Shown here piece by piece: positions 1 through 8,753 of a stretch of DNA of 64,000 nt. The position numbers were made by a program, and so were the translations under genes. Source of the DNA: Alphaproteobacteria bacterium (GTDB lineage: Bacteria; Pseudomonadota; Alphaproteobacteria; Caulobacterales; Aquidulcibacteraceae); contig WGNI01000013.1 of the NCBI GenBank assembly GCA_016124655.1, forward strand, positions 39,739-103,738, given 5' to 3'. The notes under the pieces are model-generated. The model saw nothing but the letters and a program-made list of their open reading frames with translations. It did not search any database and was not told where the DNA came from. The first letter of the stretch is position 1. The number at the start of each line of letters is the position of its first letter.

Positions 1-117
1 GGCGCCCGCGCCGCACGCGACCTGTTCGCCTTCTCCATCCTCTATCTCTTCATCCTGTTCGGCGCTCTGTTGGCGGAGCACGCCGCCGGCGCCTATGTCC
101 CGCTGACCCTGTTCTGA
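1..117 (+). CDS. ctaB: Protoheme IX farnesyltransferase, C-terminal end (partial)
   Basis: The window opens inside this gene; only the last 38 codons are present. They encode a hydrophobic tail containing ARDLFAFSILYLFILFG, which matches the last membrane segment of CtaB/CyoE heme O synthase. That inner-membrane enzyme farnesylates heme B to make heme O for haem-copper oxidases. The TGA stop overlaps the ATG of the next small gene by one base, and ctaG and coxC follow, which supports the call. The family name rests on this short tail plus gene order. Confidence 0.8.
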   Translation, partial: GARAARDLFAFSILYLFILFGALLAEHAAGAYVPLTLF

Positions 118-266
118 TGGACACCAAGACCCTCACCGATGAAGAGCAGTCGGCGCGCAAGCGCCGCAGCGTCGCCATCGCCCTGGCGCTGGCCGGCTTT
201 GTCGGCCTGGTCTTCCTCGTCACCATCGCGCGTCTTGGCGCATCCGTGTTGGAGCGGCCGCTGTGA
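117..266 (+). CDS. Small single-pass membrane protein of the cox operon (coxF-like)
   Basis: A 49-residue protein starting MDTKTLTDEEQSARKRR, followed by one membrane segment at about residues 19-38 and a short tail. The charged N-terminus followed by a single helix suggests a small inner-membrane protein. In alphaproteobacteria a small gene of this shape commonly sits between ctaB and ctaG and is often labelled coxF; its role in oxidase assembly is not well defined. The ATG overlaps the ctaB stop, and its own TGA overlaps the GTG start of ctaG, so the three genes are probably translationally coupled. Confidence 0.72.
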   Translation: MDTKTLTDEEQSARKRRSVAIALALAGFVGLVFLVTIARLGASVLERPL

Positions 267-817
267 AGCTGGGCGCGGGCTGGATCGTCGCCGGCTGCGC
301 AGGGATCGTCGCCGCCATGCTCGGCGCAGCGTTCCAGGCGCCGGCGCTGTACAACGCGTTCTGCCAGATCACCGGCTATGGCGGCGAGACCCGCATCGCC
401 GAAGCCGCCGCCGATCGCGTGCTCGACCGCACCATCGAAGTTCGGTTTGACGCCAATGTCGCCCCCGGCCTGCCGCTGCGGTTCGAGCCGGTCGATCATC
501 TGCGCTCGTTGCGGCTCGGCGAAACCGGCATCGCGTTCTACCGCATCACCAACACGTCGGACCGTCCCGTCCGCGCGGTGGCGACCTACAACGTAGCCCC
601 CCACAAGGTCGGCCCGTTCTTCCGCAAGCTGCAATGCTTCTGCTTTCAGGACACGGTCTATCAGCCGGGCGAGACGGTGGAGGCCGCGGTCGTCTTCTTT
701 GTCGATCCCGATCTCGCCGACGACCGCGACACCGAGGAAGTCCAGCAGGTCACGCTGTCTTATACCTATTTCGCCAGCGTCGATCAGGCGGCCGCGGCGC
801 TTGCGCCTGCATCCTGA
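263..817 (+). CDS. ctaG: Cytochrome c oxidase assembly protein CtaG/Cox11 (copper delivery to CuB)
   Basis: A 184-residue CtaG (Cox11) protein. A single N-terminal membrane anchor (about residues 7-27) is followed by a periplasmic domain. The copper-binding CFC motif lies in FRKLQCFCFQDTVYQPGE, near residues 131-133. Cox11 proteins insert copper into the CuB site of subunit I. The GTG start at 263 overlaps the stop of the preceding gene and gives the expected family length and anchor. It sits between the small coxF-like gene and coxC, as in other alphaproteobacterial oxidase operons. Confidence 0.95.
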   Translation: MKLGAGWIVAGCAGIVAAMLGAAFQAPALYNAFCQITGYGGETRIAEAAADRVLDRTIEVRFDANVAPGLPLRFEPVDHLRSLRLGETGIAFYRITNTSDRPVRAVATYNVAPHKVGPFFRKLQCFCFQDTVYQPGETVEAAVVFFVDPDLADDRDTEEVQQVTLSYTYFASVDQAAAALAPAS

Positions 818-879
818 GACGACCCGTCGCTTGGCGGGCGCGGGGGCGGTGGGATAGAGGTCTGCGCAATTGGTTGTGA

Positions 880-897
880 GTCCGCCCGCGGGCGGAC
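880..897. repeat. Perfect 18-bp GC palindrome between ctaG and coxC
   Basis: GTCCGCCCGCGGGCGGAC is a perfect palindrome ending about 20 bases before the coxC start. It could form a stable hairpin in the operon mRNA and affect processing or coxC translation. There is no T-tract, so it is not a classic terminator. Function unknown. Confidence 0.6.
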
Positions 898-916
898 GCG
901 AAGGGGCGGAAAACGC

Positions 917-1858
917 ATGGCTCACGGCGCCGAGGTCAAACACGACTACCACCTGGTGAACCCCAGCCCCTGGCCGTTCGTGGGCTCGTTCTTCGTGTTC
1001 GTGCTGGCGCTCGGCGGCGTGGCGGCCATGCGCGGCGTGGTGCCGGCGCCGGACGAGGGCGCAGCCGGCTTCGGCGCGCTGGTCACGCGCACCTTCCTCG
1101 ATCATGGCAGCCTGCCGCTGCTCTTCATCGGCGCCGCGGGCGTGCTCTTCACGATGTTCGCCTGGTGGTCTGATGTGATCCGCGAAAGCCGCGCGGGCGA
1201 CCACACGCCGGTCGTCGATATCGGCCTGCGTTACGGCATGATCCTCTTCATCGCCTCGGAAGTGATGTTCTTCGTCGCCTGGTTCTGGATGTATTTCGAA
1301 CTGGCGATTTTCCACGGCGTGCGCGCGGATTGGTACGTGCCGACCTGGGACGCCGCGACCGCCGCGGCCTGGGGCAGCTGGCCGCCGCCGCATGTTGAAA
1401 CCTTCGATCCGTTTCACTTGCCGTTGATGAACACGCTGATCCTGCTTCTGTCCGGCACGACCGTGACTTGGGCGCACCACGCGCTGCAGAAGGGCGATCG
1501 CGACGGCGCCAAGCTTGGCCTGTTGCTCACCGTGCTGCTCGGCTGCTTGTTCACCTATGTCCAGTTCGGCATCGAATATCCGGAAGCCGGATTCCGCTTT
1601 GGCAACACCGGTGAAACCACGACCGCCAACATCTATGGCGCGTCTTTCTTCATGGCGACCGGCTTCCACGGCGCGCACGTGATCATCGGCACGATCTTTC
1701 TTGCGGTCTGCCTGATCCGTCTGTTGGCGGGCCATTTCACGCCGACCAAGCATTTCGGCCTCGAGGCCGCGGCCTGGTACTGGCACTTCGTCGACGTGGT
1801 GTGGCTGTTCCTGTTCGCGTTCGTCTACGTCACGCCGTACCTGGTGCTGCAGAGCTGA
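917..1858 (+). CDS. ctaE: Cytochrome c oxidase subunit III
   Basis: A 313-residue COX3-family membrane protein of the aa3-type oxidase. It shows seven hydrophobic stretches, the [15 protein letters not shown] segment carrying the conserved glutamate, the [14 protein letters not shown] signature and the C-terminal [14 protein letters not shown] helix. Subunit III stabilises subunit I and helps proton uptake. The ATG at 917 follows AAGGGG about 12 bases upstream. It lies downstream of ctaG and directly before the DUF983 and surf1 genes, the usual order. The symbol coxC is also used. Confidence 0.97.
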   Translation: MAHGAEVKHDYHLVNPSPWPFVGSFFVFVLALGGVAAMRGVVPAPDEGAAGFGALVTRTFLDHGSLPLLFIGAAGVLFTMFAWWSDVIRESRAGDHTPVVDIGLRYGMILFIASEVMFFVAWFWMYFELAIFHGVRADWYVPTWDAATAAAWGSWPPPHVETFDPFHLPLMNTLILLLSGTTVTWAHHALQKGDRDGAKLGLLLTVLLGCLFTYVQFGIEYPEAGFRFGNTGETTTANIYGASFFMATGFHGAHVIIGTIFLAVCLIRLLAGHFTPTKHFGLEAAAWYWHFVDVVWLFLFAFVYVTPYLVLQS

Positions 1859-1859
1859 C

Positions 1860-2228
1860 GTGACTGCGCAAGCCTCCGCCGTTCTCGCAGGCTTGCGCGG
1901 CCGCTGTCCGAACTGCGGCGAGGGACGCATCTATGCCAGCTATCTGAAATTGGCGCCGCGGTGCCCTGCATGCGGCGCTGATTTTTCCGTCGCCGACGCC
2001 GGCGACGGCCCGGCCTTCTTCGTGATGTTCGTCGTCGGCTTCATCGTTGTGCCGTTCGCCTTCATCCTGATCTTCGGCATGCGCGCGCCGCAATGGCTGA
2101 TGCTGGCGCTCACCGCCGCTCTAACCATCGGATTGTCCTTGTGGCTGCTGCCCATCGCCAAGGCGCTGTTGTTTGCGCTGCAATGGAAGCACAAGGCCTC
2201 CGAGGCGCGCATCGACGACGTGGCGTGA
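1860..2228 (+). CDS. DUF983 family membrane protein
   Basis: A 122-residue DUF983 protein. The N-terminus has a zinc-ribbon-like pair of CxxC motifs (CPNCGEGRIY and CPACGADF, about residues 16-19 and 35-38). Two membrane helices follow (about residues 50-75 and 82-105). The family is almost always encoded between coxC and surf1 in alphaproteobacteria; its exact role is unknown, although an oxidase-assembly role is suspected from context. The GTG start lies one base after the coxC stop, so translation is probably coupled. Confidence 0.9.
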   Translation: MTAQASAVLAGLRGRCPNCGEGRIYASYLKLAPRCPACGADFSVADAGDGPAFFVMFVVGFIVVPFAFILIFGMRAPQWLMLALTAALTIGLSLWLLPIAKALLFALQWKHKASEARIDDVA

Positions 2229-2233
2229 CGCGC

Positions 2234-2914
2234 ATGCTCCGCTTCAAGCCCCTGCCGATCATGACGATCGTGGTGATTGCGGCCTTCGCGGTGCTGGTGA
2301 CGCTCGGCGATTGGCAACGCCGCCGCTATGAGGAAAAGCGCGACGCGATCGCCGCGCCCAATCCGGAAATTACCATCGCCGACTACACGCCCGTCGAAGA
2401 GGGCGTGCAGTTCGTCTACGGCATTTTGAACGGCTCGCCCGGCTGGCGCGTGTTCGCGCCGGTGCGCGAGGGCGACGAGCTTGTGTTTGTCGACGCCGAA
2501 TTCGTGCCCGGCGTGGCCCCGCCCGCGCTGGATGAAGTGCGCTTTCCCGCCAGCCTCACGCATGGCGCGCCGATCGCGGGCCGCTCCGTGCGGCCGGGTC
2601 CGATCTCGCCTTTCGCCTCGCCGCCATCCCCCGCCGATCGCACCTGGTACGCGGTCGATCTCTCCGCCATGGCGATGGCGTCCGGTTTTGAGCAGGCGGC
2701 GGCATTCTATGTGGCGACCGACTATGTCGGCGAGGATGGCCGGGCGCTGCCCAATCCGTTCGGGCAGGGCGGTAACGACCCGCTGCCCCCGGAGCGCCAT
2801 ATGGGCTACGCCATCACCTGGTGGAGCCTCGCCGCGATCCTGATCGCGGTCTATTTCGCCTACCACATCACCACCGGCCGGCTGCGCTTTGGCGTTGCGC
2901 GCGAAGGCGAGTAA
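2234..2914 (+). CDS. surf1: SURF1 family cytochrome oxidase assembly protein
   Basis: A 226-residue SURF1 protein (Shy1 homologue), which helps haem A insertion into oxidase subunit I. It has the family layout: an N-terminal membrane helix (about residues 9-22) followed by GDWQRRRYEEKRDA, a periplasmic domain, and a second helix starting at GYAITWWSLA close to the C-terminus. The ATG at 2234 was chosen because it sits right after the DUF983 stop and puts the first helix at the N-terminus; the frame is open further upstream but only as antisense-like sequence over DUF983. Confidence 0.93.
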   Translation: MLRFKPLPIMTIVVIAAFAVLVTLGDWQRRRYEEKRDAIAAPNPEITIADYTPVEEGVQFVYGILNGSPGWRVFAPVREGDELVFVDAEFVPGVAPPALDEVRFPASLTHGAPIAGRSVRPGPISPFASPPSPADRTWYAVDLSAMAMASGFEQAAAFYVATDYVGEDGRALPNPFGQGGNDPLPPERHMGYAITWWSLAAILIAVYFAYHITTGRLRFGVAREGE

Positions 2915-2926
2915 GACCGCGCGGCA

Positions 2927-4378
2927 ATGCGATACATCTCCACGCGCGGCCAGGCGCCGGCGGTTTCCTTCTTCGATGCGGTGCTCGCAGGCTTAGCGCC
3001 CGATGGCGGCCTCTATGTGCCGGAGAGCTGGCCATCGTTGACGGATCATGTCGTGGGAATTCAAGGCGCGCCGGCTTCGGATCGGGGCGGCTATGTCGCC
3101 AATTGCGGCCACGACTTCACCGCGGGCGCGGCCCTCGCGGCGTTATCCGGAGGCGCATTCAACGCGTCGTCCGGCTTCGAGTTCGCCCGCAATGCGTATG
3201 CCCATTCCGGCGCCTGGCCCAAAGCGACGACGCCGCTCGTGCAGATCGATGTCGGCCGCTGGCTGCTGGAGCTGTTTCACGGACCGAGCCTGTCGTTCAA
3301 AGACGTGGCGATGCAGCTCATCGGGCCGCTCTACGATCACATCCTGAGCGAACGCAACGAACGCCTGACCGTCATATGCGCGACCTCGGGCGATACCGGC
3401 GGCGCCGCAGTTGAAGCATTGAAAGGCCGCGATCACATTGATCTCTTCGTGCTTCTGCCCAAGGGCCGCGTCTCGGATGTGCAGCGCCGCTTCATGACCA
3501 CGTCCGGCGCGCCCAATGTGCAGTCCATCGAGATCGACGGCGATTTCGACGCCTGCCAGGCGATCGTGAAATCATCGTTCGCCGATCGCGATTTCGCGTC
3601 GCGCGCGCGGCTGTCCGGCGTCAATTCGATCAATTGGGCGCGCATTCTTGCGCAATCGGTTTACTATCACACCGCCGCGCACGCGCTCTGCGCTCACGGT
3701 CCGGTTCATTTTTCCGTGCCGACAGGCAATTTTGGCGACGCTTTTTCCGGCTATGTCGCGAAGCAAATGGGCGCGCCGGTCGGCCAGATCATGCTGGCGA
3801 CGAACGCAAACGACATCCTTGCGCGCGCGATCGCCACGGGGCGCTACCAACGCCAGCAAGCATCGATTCCCACGATTTCTCCTGCGATGGACATACAGGT
3901 GGCGTCGAATTTCGAGCGCATTCTGTTTGAAGCCCTGGATCGCGACGGCGAACATGTCGCGCGGCTCTATCGGCAATTCGCGCAAAGCGGCGGATTCGAT
4001 ATTCCCGCGCCCGCGCTGCGTTTTTTGCGCGACCATTTCGAAGGCCGCTCAGTCGATGATGAGGAAACGCGCGCCACGATGCATGCGGTTCACCGGGAGT
4101 CGGGCCATCTGCTATGTCCCCACACCGCCGTCGCCGAAGCCGCCGCCGGCAGAGATATCGAAGACGACCGTCATCGCCTCGGTTTACCTCTGGTCCACCT
4201 CGCCACCGCCCATCCCGCCAAGTTTCCCGACACGGTGGAGCAGGCCACCGGCGTGCGCCCCGCGCTGCCGGCCAAGTGCGCGGATTTGTTTGCAAAGCCG
4301 GAAACCATGAGCGCGCTGCCGAACGATCTCGCCGCCGTGCAGGACTTCATCCGCGATCGGAGCCGCGCATGGTCGTAG
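2927..4378 (+). CDS. thrC: Threonine synthase
   Basis: A 483-residue PLP-dependent threonine synthase, converting O-phosphohomoserine to threonine. The start MRYISTRGQAPAVSF and the motif HGPSLSFKDVAMQ are diagnostic; Lys125 in SFKD is the PLP lysine. ATSGDTGGAA is the phosphate-binding loop and VPTGNFGDAFSGY a second substrate-site motif. Length is normal for the longer proteobacterial/fungal type. It follows surf1 by 12 bases and is separated from the M16 peptidase gene by a structured repeat; this surf1-thrC-M16 order is common in alphaproteobacteria. Confidence 0.97.
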   Translation: MRYISTRGQAPAVSFFDAVLAGLAPDGGLYVPESWPSLTDHVVGIQGAPASDRGGYVANCGHDFTAGAALAALSGGAFNASSGFEFARNAYAHSGAWPKATTPLVQIDVGRWLLELFHGPSLSFKDVAMQLIGPLYDHILSERNERLTVICATSGDTGGAAVEALKGRDHIDLFVLLPKGRVSDVQRRFMTTSGAPNVQSIEIDGDFDACQAIVKSSFADRDFASRARLSGVNSINWARILAQSVYYHTAAHALCAHGPVHFSVPTGNFGDAFSGYVAKQMGAPVGQIMLATNANDILARAIATGRYQRQQASIPTISPAMDIQVASNFERILFEALDRDGEHVARLYRQFAQSGGFDIPAPALRFLRDHFEGRSVDDEETRATMHAVHRESGHLLCPHTAVAEAAAGRDIEDDRHRLGLPLVHLATAHPAKFPDTVEQATGVRPALPAKCADLFAKPETMSALPNDLAAVQDFIRDRSRAWS

Positions 4379-4385
4379 AGCGCAA

Positions 4386-4535
4386 GCCTATTCCTTCTCC
4401 GCTTGTGGGAGAAGGTGGATTGCGCCGAAGGCGCAAGACGGATGAGGGGTGCAGGCATTTCCCTGCAACGGCGGGCTCGATCACTCCTCATCCGGCGCTT
4501 CGCGCCACCTTCTCCCACAAGGGGAGAAGGAAAGG
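4386..4535. repeat. Palindromic intergenic repeat, type A, copy 1
   Basis: The left part is a hairpin of CCTTCTCC and GGGAGAAGG arms. It is followed by the small hairpin TTGCGCCGAAGGCGCAA and then GACGGATGAGGGG. After a spacer, the complementary right half (CCTCATCCG, GGCGCTTCGCGCC, then CCTTCTCCCACAAGGGGAG) mirrors it, so the whole element can fold on itself. Bases 4402-4451 are identical over 50 positions to 61017-61066. It fills the thrC to M16 peptidase gap and ends just before the peptidase start. Confidence 0.9.
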
Positions 4536-4544
4536 CGTGCAAGC

Positions 4545-5801
4545 ATGACTGAACTCGACCTTATCCGCCTGCCCAACGGCGTGCGCATCGCGATCGATCC
4601 TATGCCGGGCCTGGAAACCGCAGCCCTCGGCGTGTGGCAGCGCACCGGCGCGCGCGATGAAACGCCGGCGCAAAATGGCGTCGCGCATCTGTTCGAGCAC
4701 ATGGCGTTCAAGGGCGCCGGCGCGCGCGACGCGCAAGCCTTCGCAGAGGCCATCGAAAATGTCGGCGGCGCGATGAACGCCGCCACCGGGTATGAGCGCA
4801 CCGCCTATTATGCGCGCGTCGTCGCCGAGCATGCGCCGTTCGCGCTCGATCTGATCGCCGATATCCTGTTTGCGCCGCACTGGGCGCCGGACGATCTGGA
4901 GAAAGAAAAGGGCGTGGTCGCGCAGGAGCGCGGCGAAGCCTTCGACGCCGCCGATGATCGCGTGTTCGAATTGCACCAACAGCACGTGTTCAAGGATCAG
5001 GCGCTCGGCCGCCCCATCCTGGGCGAGGCCGAAACGCTTGCGCCGGTGACGGTCGATGCGCTGGCCGCGTTTCGCGATGCGCATATGACGCCGGACAATC
5101 TGGTGATCTCGCTTGCCGGCCGTTTCGATCGCGACGCCGTGCTGGAGATTGTTGCGCAGCGCTTCGCCAACTTGCCCCAGCGCGCCGCGCCGCGTCCCGC
5201 CGCCGCGCATCCAAAGGCTGGCGCCATCACCGAGGCGCGCAAGCTGGAGCAGGCGCACCTTGCCTTCTCCTGGGCCGCGCCGAGCGCTGCCGACGAGAAA
5301 ACCTACGCGCATCGCTTGATGTGCGAAATCTTCGGCGGCGGCATGTCCTCGCGCCTGTTTCAGGAGGCCCGCGAAAAGCGCGGTCTCGTCTACGCCATCG
5401 ACGCGTTCGTTGATGCGTACGAAGACGCCGGGCGCCTGTGCGTCTATGCCGGCTGCGACGCCAAAAACGCCGCCGAAGTTGTGCGCGTTTCACGCGCCTG
5501 CCTGGAATCGCTCGCCGCGCACGGCCCTACGGATGCGGAACTCGCGCGCGCACGCGCCACCGCCGGCGCGCAAATCCTGATGGGCGCGGAATCGCCCGCC
5601 GCCCGCGCCGAAGCGCGCGCGGGGCAGGTGTTTCTGCGCGACAAGCTTGTGCCGTTTTCAGACATCCGCGCACGCATGCAGGCGGTCACGGCCGCTGAAA
5701 TCCGCGACGCCGCGCAAGAAAGCCTCGCCGGCCCGGCCTGCATCGCCGTGCTCGGCCCCAAAGCGGGCCATGGCGCGGCCGCGGCTTTTCAGGCACGATA
5801 A
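4545..5801 (+). CDS. M16 family zinc metallopeptidase (processing-peptidase-like)
   Basis: A 418-residue M16 (pitrilysin/mitochondrial-processing-peptidase-like) protein. The inverted zinc motif HLFEH is at residues 48-52 inside HLFEHMAFKG, and the distal glutamate is expected in VVAQERGEAFD. A second M16 half-domain containing EIFGGGMSSRLFQEAREKRGLVY follows. It is probably a cytoplasmic or periplasmic peptidase; no signal peptide is visible. The ATG at 4545 is preceded by GGGGAGAAGGAAAGG, which is the terminal arm of the upstream repeat and seems to act as the ribosome binding site. The gene is commonly found next to thrC in alphaproteobacteria. Confidence 0.93.
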   Translation: MTELDLIRLPNGVRIAIDPMPGLETAALGVWQRTGARDETPAQNGVAHLFEHMAFKGAGARDAQAFAEAIENVGGAMNAATGYERTAYYARVVAEHAPFALDLIADILFAPHWAPDDLEKEKGVVAQERGEAFDAADDRVFELHQQHVFKDQALGRPILGEAETLAPVTVDALAAFRDAHMTPDNLVISLAGRFDRDAVLEIVAQRFANLPQRAAPRPAAAHPKAGAITEARKLEQAHLAFSWAAPSAADEKTYAHRLMCEIFGGGMSSRLFQEAREKRGLVYAIDAFVDAYEDAGRLCVYAGCDAKNAAEVVRVSRACLESLAAHGPTDAELARARATAGAQILMGAESPAARAEARAGQVFLRDKLVPFSDIRARMQAVTAAEIRDAAQESLAGPACIAVLGPKAGHGAAAAFQAR

Positions 5802-5830
5802 GTGCGTTGCGGCGCGCCGGATAAATCGCC

Positions 5831-6409
5831 ATGGCGTTCTTGAGACGAGACAGTGACGAATGGGGCCGGCGCATCGACGCCGAGCGCATCTATCTGCGCC
5901 ACCCCGAATTGCGCGACTTTGCGGAATGGGCCGCCCTCCGTGGCGAAAGCCGCGCATTCCTGGAGCCCTGGGAGCCGACCTGGCCCGCCGATGAACTCAC
6001 GCGCGCGGCCTATCGGTACAAATTGCGCCGCTACGCCGAAGATATCCGCGACGGCCGCGCCTATCCGTTTTATGTGTTCACCGCCGAAGACGATCGGTTG
6101 ATCGGCGGCGCCACGTTAAGCCGCGTGCAGCGCGGCGTCGCCCAATCCTGCGCGCTCGGCTATTGGATCGGCGCGCCGCATCAGAGCAAGGGCTACACCA
6201 CCGAAGCCGTGCGCGCGATCGTATCATTCTGCTTTGATGAAATTGATTTGCATCGCGTCGAGGCCGCGTGCCAGCCGGAAAACGCCGCATCCCGGCGCGT
6301 GCTGGAGAAGGCCGGCTTCGAACTGGAAGGCCGCGCGCGCGCTTATTTGCGCATCAACGGGCGCTGGCGCGACCATGTGCTGTTCGCGCGCGTGCGCGAC
6401 GAGCCCTGA
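5831..6409 (+). CDS. GNAT family N-acetyltransferase (RimJ/RimL-like)
   Basis: A 192-residue GNAT acetyltransferase. Motifs include IYLRHPELRDFAEWAALR at the N-terminus, the acetyl-CoA loop region ALGYWIGAPHQSKGYTTEAV, and the C-terminal HRVEAACQPENAASRRVLEKAGF, which is typical of the RimJ/RimL branch acetylating protein N-termini or small amines. It lies 29 bases after the M16 gene and probably belongs to the same transcript. The substrate cannot be told from sequence. Confidence 0.9.
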   Translation: MAFLRRDSDEWGRRIDAERIYLRHPELRDFAEWAALRGESRAFLEPWEPTWPADELTRAAYRYKLRRYAEDIRDGRAYPFYVFTAEDDRLIGGATLSRVQRGVAQSCALGYWIGAPHQSKGYTTEAVRAIVSFCFDEIDLHRVEAACQPENAASRRVLEKAGFELEGRARAYLRINGRWRDHVLFARVRDEP

Positions 6410-6439
6410 CAAGACCTGATATTCAGAGGGCTTGCGCGC

Positions 6440-7003
6440 TCACGCGCTGCCGGCGGTGCTCGACAAATGTCCCGGATCGATGCCGAGGCTTTGGATCGCG
6501 CGCGCCCATTTATCCGAATGCGCATCGCCGAAAATGATCGCATCGTCGGGTTCCGCGACCAGCCACGCATTGTGCTGCAATTCGCTTTCCAATTGGCCCG
6601 CATCCCAGCCCGAACAGCCCAGCGCCAGCACCGCTTCGCGCGGATGCGCATGCGCGCCCGCAAGCGCTTCCAGAACGTCGCGTGTCGCAGTCAGCCGCAC
6701 GCCGTCGCACACCGAGCGCGTGGACTCCGCGACGTCGAAATCCGCCGTATGCAGCACATAGCCGCGCTCCGGTTGCACCGGCCCGCCATCCAGCACGCCG
6801 CGATGCTGCATCTCCGGCCGCGCCGTCAGGCCCAGATGCTCCAGCACCTCCCCTAACGTCAGCTCCTCACGCGGCTTGTTCACGATCAGGCCCATCGCGT
6901 GCTCTTCGGTGTGCACGCACATCATGATGACCGACCGTTCGAAGCGCGGGTCGCCGATCCCGGGCATGGCGATCAGCAATTTGCCGGCAAGCGTCGTCTG
7001 CAT
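6440..7003 (-). CDS. YqgE/AlgH family protein
   Basis: A 187-residue YqgE/AlgH (DUF179) protein. Family features are the start TTLAGKLLIAMPGIGDPRF, then RSVIMMCVHTEEHAMGLIVNKP and, further on, LGCSGWDAGQLESELQHNAWL. The family is widespread and has been linked to alginate regulation in Pseudomonas, but its biochemical role is unclear. It is convergent with the GNAT gene and divergent from the peroxiredoxin gene, so it is probably a single-gene unit. Confidence 0.93.
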   Translation of the reverse strand: MQTTLAGKLLIAMPGIGDPRFERSVIMMCVHTEEHAMGLIVNKPREELTLGEVLEHLGLTARPEMQHRGVLDGGPVQPERGYVLHTADFDVAESTRSVCDGVRLTATRDVLEALAGAHAHPREAVLALGCSGWDAGQLESELQHNAWLVAEPDDAIIFGDAHSDKWARAIQSLGIDPGHLSSTAGSA

Positions 7004-7125
7004 GGCGTCGTCCTGGCTGACGCTTGGACTGTGCTCTTCCGAGGGCCTCGGCGCAAATGAATCCCGCCCCCTCGCGCCCCGCGCCCGTGCTGGTGTAGGA
7101 GAACCGAAGATTGAGGAGACCGAGA

Positions 7126-7605
7126 ATGATCAAAGTTGGAGACCGCCTGCCGGAAGTGACCTTCATGGCCGGCACGGCTGAAGGCCCCAAGCCGATGAGC
7201 ACGGCCGACGTGTTCGCCGGCAAGACGGTCGCGCTGTTCGCGGTGCCGGGCGCGTTCACGCCGACCTGCTCGGCCAAGCACCTGCCGAGCTTCCGCGACA
7301 AGGCCAAGGACCTCTCCGCCAAGGGCGTCGATCAGATCGCCTGCGTGTCGGTGAACGACGCGTTCGTGATGGGCGCCTGGGGCAAGGATCAGAACGTCGG
7401 CGACGCGATGCTGATGCTCGGCGACGGCAATGGCGAGTTCACCAAGAAGATCGGGCTTGAGCTCGATGGGTCGCGGTTCGGCATGGGCGCGCGCTCGCAG
7501 CGCTATTCCATGCTGGTCAAGGATGGCGTGGTGCAGAAGCTCAACGTCGAAGAAGGCGGCGAGTACAAGGTCTCCAGCGCGGAGTATCTGTTAGGCCAAA
7601 TTTAA
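7126..7605 (+). CDS. Peroxiredoxin, Prx5 type
   Basis: A 159-residue thiol peroxidase of the Prx5/redoxin family. The peroxidatic cysteine is Cys48 in PGAFTPTCSAKHLPSF. A second cysteine at residue 73 (QIACVSVNDAF) is conserved in the plant/bacterial type II branch. It reduces hydrogen peroxide and alkyl hydroperoxides, usually with glutaredoxin/GSH or thioredoxin. The ATG at 7126 follows GAGGAGACCGAGA, a good ribosome site; upstream in-frame codons lie beyond that site. Standalone gene followed by a GC hairpin. Confidence 0.95.
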   Translation: MIKVGDRLPEVTFMAGTAEGPKPMSTADVFAGKTVALFAVPGAFTPTCSAKHLPSFRDKAKDLSAKGVDQIACVSVNDAFVMGAWGKDQNVGDAMLMLGDGNGEFTKKIGLELDGSRFGMGARSQRYSMLVKDGVVQKLNVEEGGEYKVSSAEYLLGQI

Positions 7606-7619
7606 GCATAAAGGGCAGG

Positions 7620-7647
7620 CGCGGGACGGCCGGCGCGCTGTCCCGCG
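7620..7647 (+). terminator. GC-rich hairpin after the peroxiredoxin gene
   Basis: CGCGGGAC and GTCCCGCG form an 8-bp stem around a 12-base loop, starting 15 bases after the stop codon. No T-run follows, so it would be a weak or Rho-assisted terminator, or simply a 3' stabilising hairpin. Confidence 0.4.
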
Positions 7648-7751
7648 GGTCAACCTGTCAAGAGACGCAGGTCACGGTGCGGGCGCTTTAAGTCTGCACG
7701 GCGCGTTCACATATTTCTGCGAGAGTGGAAGCGTGTGGAGGCGCAGGCGCG

Positions 7752-8693
7752 ATGGGCGACGGCTACGTATCTTTGGTGTTGGCGTTTTTTGCGCTGGTCG
7801 TGGTGTTTTCCGCGATCAAGGTCGTGCCGCAGGGCCGCCAATTCACGGTCGAGCGGTTCGGCCGCTACACGCGCACGCTCAAGCCCGGAATCGCCTTCCT
7901 CATGCCGCTGGTGGACCGGGTCGGGCGGCGCATTTCGATGATGGAGACCGTCATCGACATTCCCCGCCAGGAAGTGATCACAAAAGACAACGCGATCGTG
8001 TCGTGCGACGCGGTCGTGTTCATCCAGGTGATGGACGCCGCGATGGCCGCCTATCAGGTGGAAAATCTCAATCTCGCGATCGTCAACCTCGCGCAGACCA
8101 ATCTGCGCACGGTCGTGGGCTCCATGGAGCTCGACGAAGTGCTCTCGCAGCGCGATCACATCAATGCGCGGCTCTTGACCGTGATTGACGGCGCGACCAC
8201 GCCCTGGGGCGTGAAGGTCACGCGCATCGAGATCAAGGACCTGACGCCGCCCGCCGACATCACCGCCGCGATGGCGCGCCAGATGAAGGCCGAGCGCGAG
8301 CGGCGCGCGCAAATCCTGGAGGCCGAAGGCGATCGCGCCGCGCAAATCGCGCGCGCCGAAGGCGCCAAGCAATCCGCGATCCTGCAGGCCGAAGGCCGTC
8401 GCGAAGCGGCGTTCCGCGACGCTGAAGCGCGCGAACGCGCGGCCGAAGCCGAAGCCAAGGCCACGCAGATGGTGTCGCAGGCGATTGCCGCCGGTGATCT
8501 GAACGCCATCAATTATTTCCTTGGGCAGAAATATATCGAGGCGTTTGCGCAATTGGCGACGTCGCCGCAACAGCGCACAGTTATCGTGCCGGCCGACCTT
8601 GCCGGCATCGCGGGGTTCGCCGAAGCGCTGCGCGGTCTCATCGATGCGCCGCAAGCCTCCGGCCCGCGTGCGCGCACGCCGCAATCGGCTTAA
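7752..8693 (+). CDS. SPFH/stomatin-like membrane protein (QmcA type)
   Basis: A 313-residue SPFH (band 7) protein. An N-terminal membrane helix (about residues 5-22) is followed by [23 protein letters not shown], the start of the SPFH domain. An alanine/glutamate-rich coiled coil runs at about residues 178-245, followed by a C-terminal helix region. Such proteins form large oligomers on the inner membrane and associate with proteases or organise membrane domains. The ATG at 7752 follows GGAGG. It is paired with a downstream NfeD gene, the usual partner. Confidence 0.93.
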   Translation: MGDGYVSLVLAFFALVVVFSAIKVVPQGRQFTVERFGRYTRTLKPGIAFLMPLVDRVGRRISMMETVIDIPRQEVITKDNAIVSCDAVVFIQVMDAAMAAYQVENLNLAIVNLAQTNLRTVVGSMELDEVLSQRDHINARLLTVIDGATTPWGVKVTRIEIKDLTPPADITAAMARQMKAERERRAQILEAEGDRAAQIARAEGAKQSAILQAEGRREAAFRDAEARERAAEAEAKATQMVSQAIAAGDLNAINYFLGQKYIEAFAQLATSPQQRTVIVPADLAGIAGFAEALRGLIDAPQASGPRARTPQSA

Positions 8694-8753
8694 GCCCATC
8701 TCGCATTCGCGCACGACCGATCTTACATTTCACGCATCGTGTGGAGGCCGCTG

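Noticed and set aside
4386..4535. Type A and B repeats as ordinary rho-independent terminators.
   Set aside because: They lack T-runs, lie between co-directional genes of presumed operons and have multi-hairpin structure shared over unrelated loci.
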